Shown here: positions 15,310-22,831 of the stretch, piece after piece
Numbering within the stretch: the stretch's first letter is position 1
Layout of the letters: each line of letters starts with the position of its first letter
Assembly (NCBI GenBank): GCA_036794995.1
Contig: DAIRFP010000046.1
Location: forward strand, 1 to 29,139
Reading direction: 5' to 3'
Origin: DAIRFP01 sp036794995
GTDB taxonomy: Bacteria; Desulfobacterota; Binatia; UBA9968
Length of the DNA stretch: 29,139 bases
Program-made: the position numbers and the translations under genes
The notes under the pieces: model-generated
Databases searched by the model: none
The model's input: the letters and a program-made list of their open reading frames with translations, nothing else
Told to the model about the DNA's origin: nothing

Positions 15310-16305
15310 TCACTGCCCCTTGAGTTCGTCTCCGGCCAACTTATTGAGGAAATCTTCACGGAAAAACTTATCCATATTTCCGTCTATCTTGAGATTTGCT
15401 GCACGCGCTAAGGCCTCGATATTTTTTTTGCTCATCGATACTGAGAAGCTATCAACAACGTAATTCAGAGACTTCTCCAGCGTTTCTGAGTTAGCACTGG
15501 GGTCGACTTTGCTTAAGAAGAGGATGACCTTCCGTGTTTCACTTCGAATAAGGCTTATGGAATTCCGAATCGCTTTTAAAAATGCAAGGATCTCCGCGGG
15601 CTGAGACTTTGCCTTTAGGTTCGTCGTGACAATAACCACGAAGGGCAGCTCCGGGATCGCCTTGCCGATTTCAAAAAGCGTTGGGAAACCTTTGGCTTCG
15701 AGCAAACCCCTTTCAGTGGCGGAGAACGGAGCAGCTTGAATTATTCCATTCTCCAATGCATTCACCCGCATAGGGCTATTGCTCGTGAACATAACTCTGT
15801 AGTCCCTATCACGAACCAAACCCTTCCTCCTTAAGGCTTCAACGGTGGCGAACTCAGTGACCCCTCCGGACCCAGTGACGCCTATTACCTTTCCTTTGAG
15901 CTCATTGACTGTTGATATCCCTTTCGCCGCAATGAGCGCCTGATCCAAATGGGCAGTATGTCCTCCTACAATGACGACATCCGCACCTCTATTGATGCTG
16001 GTTATGGCTGTGATTCCCCCCATGATCGCAAAGTCGGCTTCGCCACTCAGCAAAGTGGCTATGAGGATATGACCTCCCCTTACGTACGCGGGCCGTACGT
16101 CAAGACCTTCAGCAGTAAACATTCCGAACTGTCGCCCTATGCTTACAGGTAAAGAAGAGTTCCAGGCGGGTGAAGGATATACGACGTTCAGCGTTTTGGC
16201 ATGAACATAGCCGGAAGTGAGCAAGGGCTGGCAAAGAAAAGCCACTATAACCCCTAAAAAAAGCGATCTTTGCATCGTGCTTAGTGAGATTTTAGAACGT
16301 GCCAT
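15310..16305 (-). CDS. ABC transporter substrate-binding protein, NitT/TauT-like
   Basis: Exported binding protein of 331 residues. A basic start with MQRSLFLGVIVAFLCQPLL and VHA gives a signal peptide ending near residue 36; a start at Met11 would also work. The mature chain shows the SsuA/NMT1-like layout: SIGRQFGMFTAEGLDV, ATLLSGEADFAIMGG, and ELKGKVIGVTGSGGVTEF. Ligands in this group are small anions such as sulfonates, nitrate, thiamine precursors or aromatic acids. The ATG directly abuts the TAG stop of the Rieske oxygenase gene (TAGATG) and has no ribosome binding site of its own, so translational coupling is likely. This ties the binding protein to the oxygenase and suggests that it captures the oxygenase substrate (inference). 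Confidence 0.88.
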   Translation of the reverse strand: MARSKISLSTMQRSLFLGVIVAFLCQPLLTSGYVHAKTLNVVYPSPAWNSSLPVSIGRQFGMFTAEGLDVRPAYVRGGHILIATLLSGEADFAIMGGITAITSINRGADVVIVGGHTAHLDQALIAAKGISTVNELKGKVIGVTGSGGVTEFATVEALRRKGLVRDRDYRVMFTSNSPMRVNALENGIIQAAPFSATERGLLEAKGFPTLFEIGKAIPELPFVVIVTTNLKAKSQPAEILAFLKAIRNSISLIRSETRKVILFLSKVDPSANSETLEKSLNYVVDSFSVSMSKKNIEALARAANLKIDGNMDKFFREDFLNKLAGDELKGQ

Positions 16306-17415
16306 CTAGTTATTAGCCGTCGTATGCATGGCCGCTAGGCGCTCTGAGCGCTGCCATTGCTTGAGCGGCTTTCCGTCCGCCAGAGTTTGGAGCTCTCGCT
16401 CCCAAATTTTTCTAATGAGAATCAACGCTCGATCCGACCGTCCCAACATTTCTTGTTTGCGAAGCTCCACCGGCCCCTGGCCTACCTGGGTCGCATAATC
16501 CTGGATCCAAATAATGTTCGCCTGTTCATCTCCTTCGATGTCTTGTATCCGAAGCTCGCCCCGCAGAACCGCCTCGCCCAGCTCGGCCGGCGGGCGGCCG
16601 AGCTTTCCGGTCCTCGCCTTGTGACGATTTTTATAAGCCTCCCCTTCGGCACCTTCGAGAATATGGGTGACGTCCAATTGAAAGCTCGTATGTCTCTCAT
16701 CGTCAATAGGCACCCGCCACGCGAGATGATCTCGGTCGCGCTCCCGAAAACAGAGAATGTTCGGCAAGCCGTGGTGCGTGATGTAAAGTTTTCCGCTCGG
16801 GAACCGCGACTGCAGCAGCACACCCCACTCGCTCTCTTCGACCGCGATATCCGGAATTTCAACGGCTCGACTCCTATACAACTCAGACTCACGGTGAGTA
16901 AACGGGATATGAATCGGATCATTCTCCAGGTTATTAACGAAATTGCACGGTCGCACGTAAGTCTCGACCCAGAGTCCTTCCTTTTCAAAATCAGGATAGC
17001 GAGGCAACGGCGGCGGTTCCCCTTCACCGAAATAGACGAAGATCAATCCCAAATACTCCTGTGCGGGACAGCTTCGAATGCGAATCTTCTCCGCGAACGA
17101 TTCCCTTTCCGCCGGTTGTTCCACACACTGCCCCGATCCATCGAACCTCCAACCGTGAAATCGACAACGAATCGAGTCGTTCTCCACCCAGCCAACCGAC
17201 AATTGCGTCAACCGGTGCGGGCAGCGAGATCCCACCACATGAGGCGTTCCGCTTTCGCCTCGATAGAGCGTAAAATCTTCGCTCATGATTCGGATCGGCT
17301 TCGCCCAGCCCGGTTTCAAGTCTTCCGCCCGGAACACTGGATGCCAGAATTTTCTCATATATCGCCCGGCCAAAGTTCCAGGTCCGGTGAAATAATAATC
17401 CATGAAATTGCTCAT
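16306..17415 (-). CDS. Rieske non-heme iron aromatic-ring oxygenase, large subunit
   Basis: Terminal oxygenase of the Rieske type, 369 residues. The [2Fe-2S] motif is Cys65-Pro-His67 and Cys84-x2-His87 (RCPHR ... RCRFHGW). The mononuclear iron site is NLENDPIHIPFTH with Asp166, His169 and His174, and the third ligand is probably Asp306 in IQDYATQ. The C-terminal QVGQGPVELRKQEMLGRSDRA pattern is like phthalate 4,5-dioxygenase or vanillate-demethylase-type oxygenases that work without a small subunit. Such enzymes need a reductase, and none is in this window. Start: ATG 17415 or the internal ATG at 17403, both with weak ribosome sites. It is second in the operon, 56 bp after a binding protein gene and directly abutting the next. 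Confidence 0.92.
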   Translation of the reverse strand: MSNFMDYYFTGPGTLAGRYMRKFWHPVFRAEDLKPGWAKPIRIMSEDFTLYRGESGTPHVVGSRCPHRLTQLSVGWVENDSIRCRFHGWRFDGSGQCVEQPAERESFAEKIRIRSCPAQEYLGLIFVYFGEGEPPPLPRYPDFEKEGLWVETYVRPCNFVNNLENDPIHIPFTHRESELYRSRAVEIPDIAVEESEWGVLLQSRFPSGKLYITHHGLPNILCFRERDRDHLAWRVPIDDERHTSFQLDVTHILEGAEGEAYKNRHKARTGKLGRPPAELGEAVLRGELRIQDIEGDEQANIIWIQDYATQVGQGPVELRKQEMLGRSDRALILIRKIWERELQTLADGKPLKQWQRSERLAAMHTTANN

Positions 17416-17471
17416 ATGTAACCTGTGCTGCTATTTCCCTGTACTCCCGATTTGCTGCCGTATGAAAAATT

Positions 17472-18434
17472 CTATTTAAGTCCCAGCTCCCTCATGGCTT
17501 CGCGCACGGGACCCAGGTCGGCCACCGTAGTCGAGGCAACTTCGCCGGTTATCTTAAGATCATTTTTCGCTTGATCGATGACCACCCGAAGACCGTCCTC
17601 AGGGATGAAGCCATTGGGACTGAAGCCCTTCCACGTCGAATCCAAAGACGCGGTCGCGCTTGATCGATCGGTTTTGGCCCAGTCGGCTAGAATTTGAATG
17701 GCGTCATCGCGATTTTTGATCATGAATTGATTAGCCCTGATCAGTGTCTTGATGACTTTCTTAACCTCCTCGGGTTTTTCCGACAGTTTTTTGGTGCTGG
17801 TTCCCAATCCCATATATGGAAATCGTACAATTTCATTGGCTTTCGTCAGGACAGTGAAACCCATTTTTTTCCCTTCGGAATCGCTCGGCGGAGCCACCAC
17901 CGCGCCGTCCACGACTCCCTGACTCATCGCAGCCAGGCGCGCGCCATCGGAGCCCAAGGCAATGAGCTTGATATCTTGCTTTGGATCGAGGCCGAAATGT
18001 TTGCTGATCAGCTGGGCGACGACGTCGGCGGAGCTCCCGAAGGAGCCGATGGCGATGGAGCGCCCCTTAAATTCTTTGAAGGTTTGAATCCCCGGCCGGG
18101 CGAGGATCACATAGGTTGGACTGTCGATGAATGTAGCCACGACTTTTACCGGCAGCCCTCGCATTGCCGCTCTCACCACGGCGCTGAAAACCATCGTGTA
18201 ATCGATAGTGCCGCTCGCCAGTGCCGAAATAGACACGCTGGCCGTAGTTTGAATGATTTCGGGGTCCAGGCCCTCGTCCCTGAAAAATCCCCTTTTTGTT
18301 GCGACCCCGGCGGTGAGATAGGTTATGTTGTGGTTCGTTACGGCGATCCTAATTTTATCCGCGCCTTCAACCGAGCTGCCACAAACGCAAAGAAACAAAA
18401 ACGCCGCCGATATTTTGTTGATGTGATTTCTCAT
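17472..18434 (-). CDS. ABC transporter substrate-binding protein, NitT/TauT-like
   Basis: The open frame extends upstream to 18557, but I place the start at ATG 18434 because MRNHINKISAAFLFLCVCG begins a normal signal peptide (cleavage after VEGA) and the extra upstream residues do not. The mature protein has TYLTAGVATKRGFFRDEGLD, SALASGTIDYTM, and EFKGRSIAIGSFGSSADVVA, the last resembling the tandem pair at 19637-21713. This is the first gene of the eight-gene minus-strand operon and faces the LysR gene across a 168-bp promoter region. Pairing a LysR regulator with a binding protein and a Rieske oxygenase points to uptake of the pathway's inducer-substrate; this is inference. Confidence 0.87.
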   Translation of the reverse strand: MRNHINKISAAFLFLCVCGSSVEGADKIRIAVTNHNITYLTAGVATKRGFFRDEGLDPEIIQTTASVSISALASGTIDYTMVFSAVVRAAMRGLPVKVVATFIDSPTYVILARPGIQTFKEFKGRSIAIGSFGSSADVVAQLISKHFGLDPKQDIKLIALGSDGARLAAMSQGVVDGAVVAPPSDSEGKKMGFTVLTKANEIVRFPYMGLGTSTKKLSEKPEEVKKVIKTLIRANQFMIKNRDDAIQILADWAKTDRSSATASLDSTWKGFSPNGFIPEDGLRVVIDQAKNDLKITGEVASTTVADLGPVREAMRELGLK

Positions 18435-18528
18435 GGTAAGTCCGTCCGCGCGGGGAAATTTTTGCAGTGTCATGCAACTGTGGAATAGCTTTGTTGAGAC
18501 ACGATCACGCCCCCGCTTGCCGCGGTGA

Positions 18529-18557
18529 AAACTCTCAAAACCTATGAGGGTTGTCAA
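18529..18557 (-). promoter_or_regulatory. Candidate promoter of the minus-strand catabolic operon
   Basis: On the - strand a perfect TTGACA (18557-18552) is followed 17 bp later by GAGTTT, a poor -10. A good -35 with a weak -10 next to a LysR-type dyad is what an activator-dependent promoter would look like. Not proven. Confidence 0.4.
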
Positions 18558-18579
18558 GATTAAATCTTTCGACTATTAG
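18551..18579 (+). promoter_or_regulatory. Candidate promoter of the lysR-like gene
   Basis: TTGTCA at 18551-18556 (five of six consensus bases), a 17-bp spacer, then TATTAG at 18574-18579 (four of six). The -35 overlaps the reverse-strand TTGACA, and the -10 overlaps the right half of the dyad, an arrangement suited to autorepression. Confidence 0.45.
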
Positions 18580-18584
18580 ATTAA
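18560..18584. promoter_or_regulatory. Candidate LysR-type operator dyad
   Basis: TTAAATCT (18560-18567) and AGATTAA (18578-18584) form an inverted repeat spaced by ten bases. LysR-type regulators bind interrupted AT-rich dyads of this size. It lies between the divergent start codons and overlaps the candidate lysR promoter. Confidence 0.45.
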
Positions 18585-18602
18585 GCAGCGGTTAACCAGA
18601 CG

Positions 18603-19496
18603 ATGCGGATGGATCCGAGAAAATTACGTGCCTTCTACTATGTCGGCAAGTACGGGAGTCTACTCACGGCAGCGAATTATCTAAAAGTAAGCTCTCCAGC
18701 AATTTCTGTTCAACTAAAAGCACTTGAAAAAGAATTACAGGTCAAGCTGTTTCATCGGTACCCGAATAGGTTAATTCTTACAGAGCACGGACGGCTCCTG
18801 CTCAATAAAGCCAGCCGTGTTTTTGAAGCGATGACGCAGTTCGAAGAAACAGCCTCACAAGCTCCACAAACGGATTCGGAATTATTGACGATCGCTTTAG
18901 GAAGCGATCTGCCAAAATTCCTTGCCCCACAAATTGCCGCTTTTAGTCGGAGCCATCCGCGTCTGAGGATGACCATTATATCTCGACCCTCTGAAACATT
19001 ATCGTTGCTCCTGGAAGGCGCCGTGGATGTAGCCATTGGGTGGTTTCCAAAAGTACCTCGTGCCCTTCAAAAGCGAACTTTATTCGATAGCAAAATGTAC
19101 CTTGTCTTCCCGCGCAACCATCCGCTTTCCCGAAAACAGAACGTATCTCTTGCTGACATTGCCAGCTTCCGACTCATCCTGCACGCTCGCACTGCGGCGG
19201 CAAGGCGGGTTGTTGATTCACGTTTTCATGACAACGGAATTGAAATTGACAATATTCTAGAAGTCGGAACGTGTGAAGCGATCGCAACATTTGTGCGGTT
19301 AGGCCTGGGGATAGGCTTTATCCATGATATTTGTTTGCCGAAGAGGCGAGACAGGAGTATGGGATGGGTGGACATGAGCCCTAAACTAGGGACCCTAGAG
19401 GTATCCTTGGTCTACAAAAAATCAACCGCCTCGAGATCGTCCTATCAAGCCCTGATTCAAAGCCTCACTCCTTCTCGCGAGCCGATTGCCCAGTAG
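18603..19496 (+). CDS. LysR-family transcriptional regulator
   Basis: DNA-binding regulator of 297 residues. The N-terminal winged helix-turn-helix is clear: RKLRAFYYVGKYGSLLTAAN (about 6-25), LKVSSPAISVQLKALEKELQ and KLFHRYPNRLILTEHG. A linker helix and a two-lobed effector domain follow (from about 90), with LTIALGSDLP and GAVDVAIGWFP typical of the ligand-binding lobes. LysR proteins usually sense a pathway metabolite and control a divergent operon. Here the divergent operon carries the Rieske oxygenase, decarboxylase-like and LigB-like genes, and the tandem binding-protein genes lie downstream on the same strand. Start ATG 18603, or the ATG two codons later; the ribosome site is weak. It is probably autoregulated through the dyad just upstream. 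The effector is unknown. Confidence 0.92.
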   Translation: MRMDPRKLRAFYYVGKYGSLLTAANYLKVSSPAISVQLKALEKELQVKLFHRYPNRLILTEHGRLLLNKASRVFEAMTQFEETASQAPQTDSELLTIALGSDLPKFLAPQIAAFSRSHPRLRMTIISRPSETLSLLLEGAVDVAIGWFPKVPRALQKRTLFDSKMYLVFPRNHPLSRKQNVSLADIASFRLILHARTAAARRVVDSRFHDNGIEIDNILEVGTCEAIATFVRLGLGIGFIHDICLPKRRDRSMGWVDMSPKLGTLEVSLVYKKSTASRSSYQALIQSLTPSREPIAQ

Positions 19497-19574
19497 GACA
19501 CGTCATCATGTGGGGTTCAGTCCCTACAAGGACCGGCGCCACAGCTCAGAGCGGGCCACTGCAACTGTTTTCCC

Positions 19575-19603
19575 TTGATCTCTTTGCTCGCCTGCCCTAT
19601 TTT
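19575..19603 (+). promoter_or_regulatory. Candidate promoter of the tandem binding-protein genes
   Basis: TTGATC at 19575-19580 and TATTTT at 19598-19603 are spaced by exactly 17 bp; each matches four of six consensus bases. It lies about 34 bp before ATG 19637. Moderate evidence only. Confidence 0.3.
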
Positions 19604-19636
19604 ACTTCGGCTGGTCGCCGTCTATAGAACCACGTC

Positions 19637-20611
19637 ATGAAACCTCGAATTGTTTTAGTCGAACTCGCTTTGGCGATTTTGCTTTCTGTTATCCCGGCCA
19701 TGGACGGGGGCGCCAAGGACATCAACCTGGGTTGGTCCGGTCAGGGCAGCTGGAGCACGCTTCCTTACATCGTGGCGAATGAAAGGGGGTTCTTCGAAAA
19801 GGAAGGCCTGAAAGTCAGGCTCATCACTTTTCGCGGCACGAACCTCATGCTAACAGCGCTCCTCGCTGGAGAACTTGATTACGCGACTATCCTGCCGTTT
19901 CTGACGGGCGCATCGGCGCGCGGCCTGCCGGTGAAAATCCTCGCGGCGGTTACTAAGAGCAGTTCCTATGTCATTATCTCGCGCGCGGAGATCGACAGCA
20001 TTAAAAGTCTCCGGGGAAAAAAGCTGGGCATCAACTCATTCGGTAGCTCGGCGGATTACGCCGCTTATGCGGCTTTGAACCGAAGCGGATTGGACCCGAA
20101 CAAAGATGTGACCATACTCCCGATCGGCGGCGGCAGTCCCGAACGCTTTGCCGCGCTCGTCAGCGGATCGGTCGACGCCACCGTGGTCACGAGTCCTTCC
20201 GAATATGCGGCGGAGAAGCAAGGCTTGAGAGTTCTCGTTTCGGCTAACGAACTCTCCAAGCTGGTGCGCATCCCTCTGACCGGCATCGGCGCGACGCAAA
20301 AGAAAATGGAGAAGGACCCCGACGAAATTGTGCGGCTGCTGCGCGCGCTGCGATCCGCCACTCTATTGCTTTTGGAAAAGCCTGAATACAGCCTCGCGTT
20401 GTTTGATCGAATCCTGCGGGTGCAACCGCCGCTGGCGGACCAGCTGTACAAATTATATCGCGACCAATACAACCCTGAGTTGACGCTGTCCGACTCGGTC
20501 GTGGAGGATTTGCTGGCCGTGGGCACATTCAGGTTGAAAGAAAAGCCCAAAACAGCGCTCAGTCTACAATCGGTCCGCGACTGGAGCTTCGCGGAAAAGG
20601 CAAAACGTTAG
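19637..20611 (+). CDS. ABC transporter substrate-binding protein, NitT/TauT-like (tandem copy A)
   Basis: Exported binding protein, 324 residues, with signal peptide MKPRIVLVELALAILLSVIP and cleavage near GGA-K at residue 26. The mature chain starts DINLGWSGQGSW, then ERGFFEKEGLKVRLITFRGT, TILPFLTGASARGLPVKI, and GKKLGINSFGSSADYAAYAA, all SsuA/NMT1-like. It ends in QSVRDWSFAEKAKR, and copy B (20748-21713) ends almost identically; over most of their length the two share well over half their residues by eye. No clear ribosome binding site precedes ATG 19637. No permease or ATPase is nearby. A recent tandem duplication followed by divergence, perhaps for different ligands, is the simplest reading. 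Confidence 0.9.
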   Translation: MKPRIVLVELALAILLSVIPAMDGGAKDINLGWSGQGSWSTLPYIVANERGFFEKEGLKVRLITFRGTNLMLTALLAGELDYATILPFLTGASARGLPVKILAAVTKSSSYVIISRAEIDSIKSLRGKKLGINSFGSSADYAAYAALNRSGLDPNKDVTILPIGGGSPERFAALVSGSVDATVVTSPSEYAAEKQGLRVLVSANELSKLVRIPLTGIGATQKKMEKDPDEIVRLLRALRSATLLLLEKPEYSLALFDRILRVQPPLADQLYKLYRDQYNPELTLSDSVVEDLLAVGTFRLKEKPKTALSLQSVRDWSFAEKAKR

Positions 20612-20657
20612 ATTGAAAAAGCGAGCAAGCGTAATCGGTGTGTTTGCGTGATCAAAG

Positions 20658-20685
20658 GTAGGGGCGACCGGCCGGTCGCCCCTAC
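20658..20685. repeat. 28-bp perfect palindrome between the tandem binding-protein genes
   Basis: GTAGGGGCGACCGG is followed directly by its exact reverse complement, giving a 14-bp stem with no required loop. Palindromes with GTAGGGGCG ends are common dispersed intergenic repeats in many bacteria. It may act as a transcript-end or mRNA-protecting hairpin; no U-tract follows. Confidence 0.75.
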
Positions 20686-20747
20686 AGTGCCGAAGCAAAA
20701 ACTGCCGAGAGTTCGGCGTAACGAATTAACCGTTTTTTGGAGGGTAA

Positions 20748-21713
20748 ATGAGATTCCGTGCAGCGAGCAAGCTACTTCTGGGCATCGTCATAATCGTCGT
20801 TAACACCCCTCCCGGTTACGCCAAAGACATCAATTTCGGGTGGCCGAGCGGAGAAGGTTGGTCCAGCCAACCTTTCAAGGCAGCATCTGAAAGAGGCTTC
20901 TTCGAGAGGGAAGGCTTGAAAGTGCGCATGATCACTTTTCGCGGCACCAACCTGATGCTCGCCGCGCTGATGTCCGGGGATCTCGATTATATGACGATCT
21001 TGCCGTTTACCGCCGGGGCGGCGGCGCGCGGCGTGCCGGTAAAGATCATCGGCTCGGTAACGAAGAGCAGCACAGTGGCGATTGTCGCGCGCCCCGGGAT
21101 TGAAGGCATCAAGGGTCTCAAAGGCAAGAAAGTCGGGATCAATTCATTCGGCAGCTCGGTCGATTATACGGTTTACGCGGCATTGAGCCGCAACGGGCTC
21201 GACCCAAACAAGGATGTCACGATCTTGATCTCGGGCGGCGGCAATGCCGACCGCATCGCGGCGGTCATGAGCGGTTCCATCGATGCGACGGTTGTTTCCA
21301 GTCCGTTCGAGCAGATGGCCGAAAAACAGGGCCTCAAGACCGTCGTGTCGGCGCGAGAGTTGAACGAGTATGTGCGCATTCCGGTGACCGGAGTTGTGGT
21401 TACCCAGAAGAAGATGGAAAAGGACGCGGATGAAATGGTTCGGCTGCTCAGAGCCTTAAAATTGGCCATCCTCTGGCTCCAGCAACAGCCGGAATACACG
21501 ATCAGCCTGTTCGAGAGAGTCATGCGCTTGGACCGCCCGTCGGCGGAGAAATTTTATGGTCTCGTGCGCGACCAGTATAACCCCGAGCTGACGCTGCCCG
21601 ACGCAGACGTGGAGGACCTGCTCGCGGTGGGAAACTTTAGGTCGAAGGAAAAACCAACGGTTAACCTTCAGACGGTTCGCGACTGGACGTTCGCCGAGAA
21701 AGCCAAACGGTAG
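20748..21713 (+). CDS. ABC transporter substrate-binding protein, NitT/TauT-like (tandem copy B)
   Basis: Exported binding protein, 321 residues, with signal peptide MRFRAASKLLLGIVIIVV and cleavage after GYA near residue 25. The mature start DINFGWPSGEGW, the segments ERGFFEREGLKVRMITFRGT and KKVGINSFGSSVDYTVYAA, and the TVRDWTFAEKAKR end parallel copy A. Differences cluster in the lobes, such as VTKSSTVAIVARPGIEGI against VTKSSSYVIISRAEIDSI, and may change ligand choice. Unlike copy A it has a strong GGAGGG before the ATG, so it may be the better translated of the two. It is separated from copy A by 136 bp containing a perfect palindrome. Confidence 0.9.
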   Translation: MRFRAASKLLLGIVIIVVNTPPGYAKDINFGWPSGEGWSSQPFKAASERGFFEREGLKVRMITFRGTNLMLAALMSGDLDYMTILPFTAGAAARGVPVKIIGSVTKSSTVAIVARPGIEGIKGLKGKKVGINSFGSSVDYTVYAALSRNGLDPNKDVTILISGGGNADRIAAVMSGSIDATVVSSPFEQMAEKQGLKTVVSARELNEYVRIPVTGVVVTQKKMEKDADEMVRLLRALKLAILWLQQQPEYTISLFERVMRLDRPSAEKFYGLVRDQYNPELTLPDADVEDLLAVGNFRSKEKPTVNLQTVRDWTFAEKAKR

Positions 21714-22009
21714 ATAACTGTCATTGATCGATCTGCCCAACTAGCGTGGCCGAAGAATAGCGGGATTCCGCGCTCAGCCAAAATCTGGATGATCTCTTTG
21801 ATTTCTTCTCAGGGCACCACTTGGGGGTCAGACCCCCCAATCTTTACGATCCGTGGCCGGAATCGGCCCGGAATCAGCGGCCTGATTGAACCGGGAAACG
21901 ACTCATTCGCGATCAGCTCTTTTCTAGAAAGCAACTACAGCTTGACGCGGGGTTTCGCCTGTACTATGCGAAGAAATTGCCAAACAGGTTTTTTCCGACG
22001 GGGGACAAT
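21714..22009. other. Gene-free spacer with a possible gene remnant on the - strand
   Basis: About 296 bp. On the - strand, 21808 to about 21719 reads EEIKEIIQILAERGIPLFFG and onward without a stop, a protein-like stretch with no start codon, framed by a stop just upstream. It may be a relic or chance. A GGGGGTC/GACCCCC palindrome lies at 21821-21840. Confidence 0.25.
21821..21840. repeat. GGGGGTCAGACCCCC palindrome
   Basis: TTGGGGGTC and GACCCCCCAA flank a single A, giving an almost perfect 20-bp inverted repeat in gene-free DNA. Repeats with a GGGGTCAGACCCC core are widespread intergenic elements. There is only one copy here. Confidence 0.6.
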
Positions 22010-22774
22010 ATGGAAAGGCTGATACCAAAGTTTCGCTTTGGTCACATTGATCCGGCCGCCGTCGAGGCGCGCAGAGCCAGACGCGGGCCCGGTTACGAAT
22101 TCTACCAGATTGTCCCTACCAATATTATGTTGGTCACTGCCGTTCTGGGTATAAAAGATTTTACCCGGGAGGCCGTTGAGGCCGCCATCCCCAACTACTG
22201 GAATTGCGTTGAGGCATTGGCGGAAGAAAAGGTCGATGTGTTTGTCCTTGGTGGAACTCCTGTATCCGCACAGTTGGGACGATCCCGCGTTGTGAAGCTA
22301 CTAAAAGAGGCGGAGGACAAAACCGGCATACGGGGTGACGCGCCTCTGGAAGCCGCCATTGCAGCGATGCAACACCTGGGATTGAAGAAGATAGCGGTGG
22401 GCGGACGGTGGACAGATGAATTCAATCAGGCTGTCATACGATACCTGGCAGAGGGTGGCATCAACGTTGTTGGGATCACCAAGCGCGACCAGTGGGGAAG
22501 GGAGGCTTTTGCCATGTCGTTTGAGGAAGGTTTAAAGGTCGCGTTAGAAGTGGGCCGTGAGGCTGCCCGCTTGGCTCCCGATGCGGAGGCGATTTTCGTT
22601 CCAGGCGGGGCCGCCATGAGCCTCCACGTTATACCTGCTATTGAGGCAGAATTTGGCAAACCCACTTTTACAAGAACTAGCGCGGAGGTCTGGCGCAACC
22701 TTGTTTATCCGGGAATTATTCCGCCCGTAACCGGATGGGGGAAGCTGTTGGCCACCGGGAAGCAGCCCACGTAG
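22010..22774 (+). CDS. Asp/Glu racemase / arylmalonate decarboxylase superfamily protein lacking catalytic cysteines
   Basis: Cytoplasmic protein of 254 residues from ATG 22010, which has GGGGGA upstream; an in-frame TTG at 21977 is a less likely start. The closest remembered relatives are arylmalonate decarboxylase and maleate isomerase. Shared features are VDVFVLGGTPVS (75-86), the DAPLEAAIAAMQHLGLKKIAV block, and VPGGAAMSLHVIPAIEAEFG (197-216) near the C-terminus. In the family, two positions around residues 74-76 and 188-194 hold the catalytic cysteine or cysteines. Here the first is Gly82 and the second region is Pro198-Gly-Gly with no Cys. The only cysteine I see is Cys66, outside these loops. 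The activity must differ or be lost. It stands downstream of the tandem binding proteins, possibly in one transcript, though 296 bp apart. Confidence 0.83.
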   Translation: MERLIPKFRFGHIDPAAVEARRARRGPGYEFYQIVPTNIMLVTAVLGIKDFTREAVEAAIPNYWNCVEALAEEKVDVFVLGGTPVSAQLGRSRVVKLLKEAEDKTGIRGDAPLEAAIAAMQHLGLKKIAVGGRWTDEFNQAVIRYLAEGGINVVGITKRDQWGREAFAMSFEEGLKVALEVGREAARLAPDAEAIFVPGGAAMSLHVIPAIEAEFGKPTFTRTSAEVWRNLVYPGIIPPVTGWGKLLATGKQPT

Positions 22775-22799
22775 TGAGATGCATGACCTAAGACTTAGC

Positions 22800-22831
22800 T
22801 AGCGCTCGCGCACTTTCGCGCCCGAACGCTA
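22800..22831. terminator. Possible bidirectional hairpin between convergent genes
   Basis: TAGCGCTCGCGC and GCGCCCGAACGCTA pair with two mismatches around an ACTTTC-type loop. It lies in the short convergent spacer and includes the stop codon of the Bug gene at 22829. No T-tract is obvious, so it is a weak terminator call. Confidence 0.3.

Noticed and set aside
16357..17421. 354-codon + strand open frame over the Rieske oxygenase gene
   Set aside because: The opposite strand carries complete Rieske and iron-site motifs; this frame has none and no ribosome site.
9739..18434. Assigning the operon firmly to phthalate degradation with pht gene symbols
   Set aside because: The reductase and dihydrodiol dehydrogenase are missing and the LigB-like metal site is atypical, so only the general logic is supported.
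17694..18488. 264-codon + strand open frame over the binding-protein gene
   Set aside because: The minus-strand protein has a signal peptide and family motifs; the + frame is a shadow.
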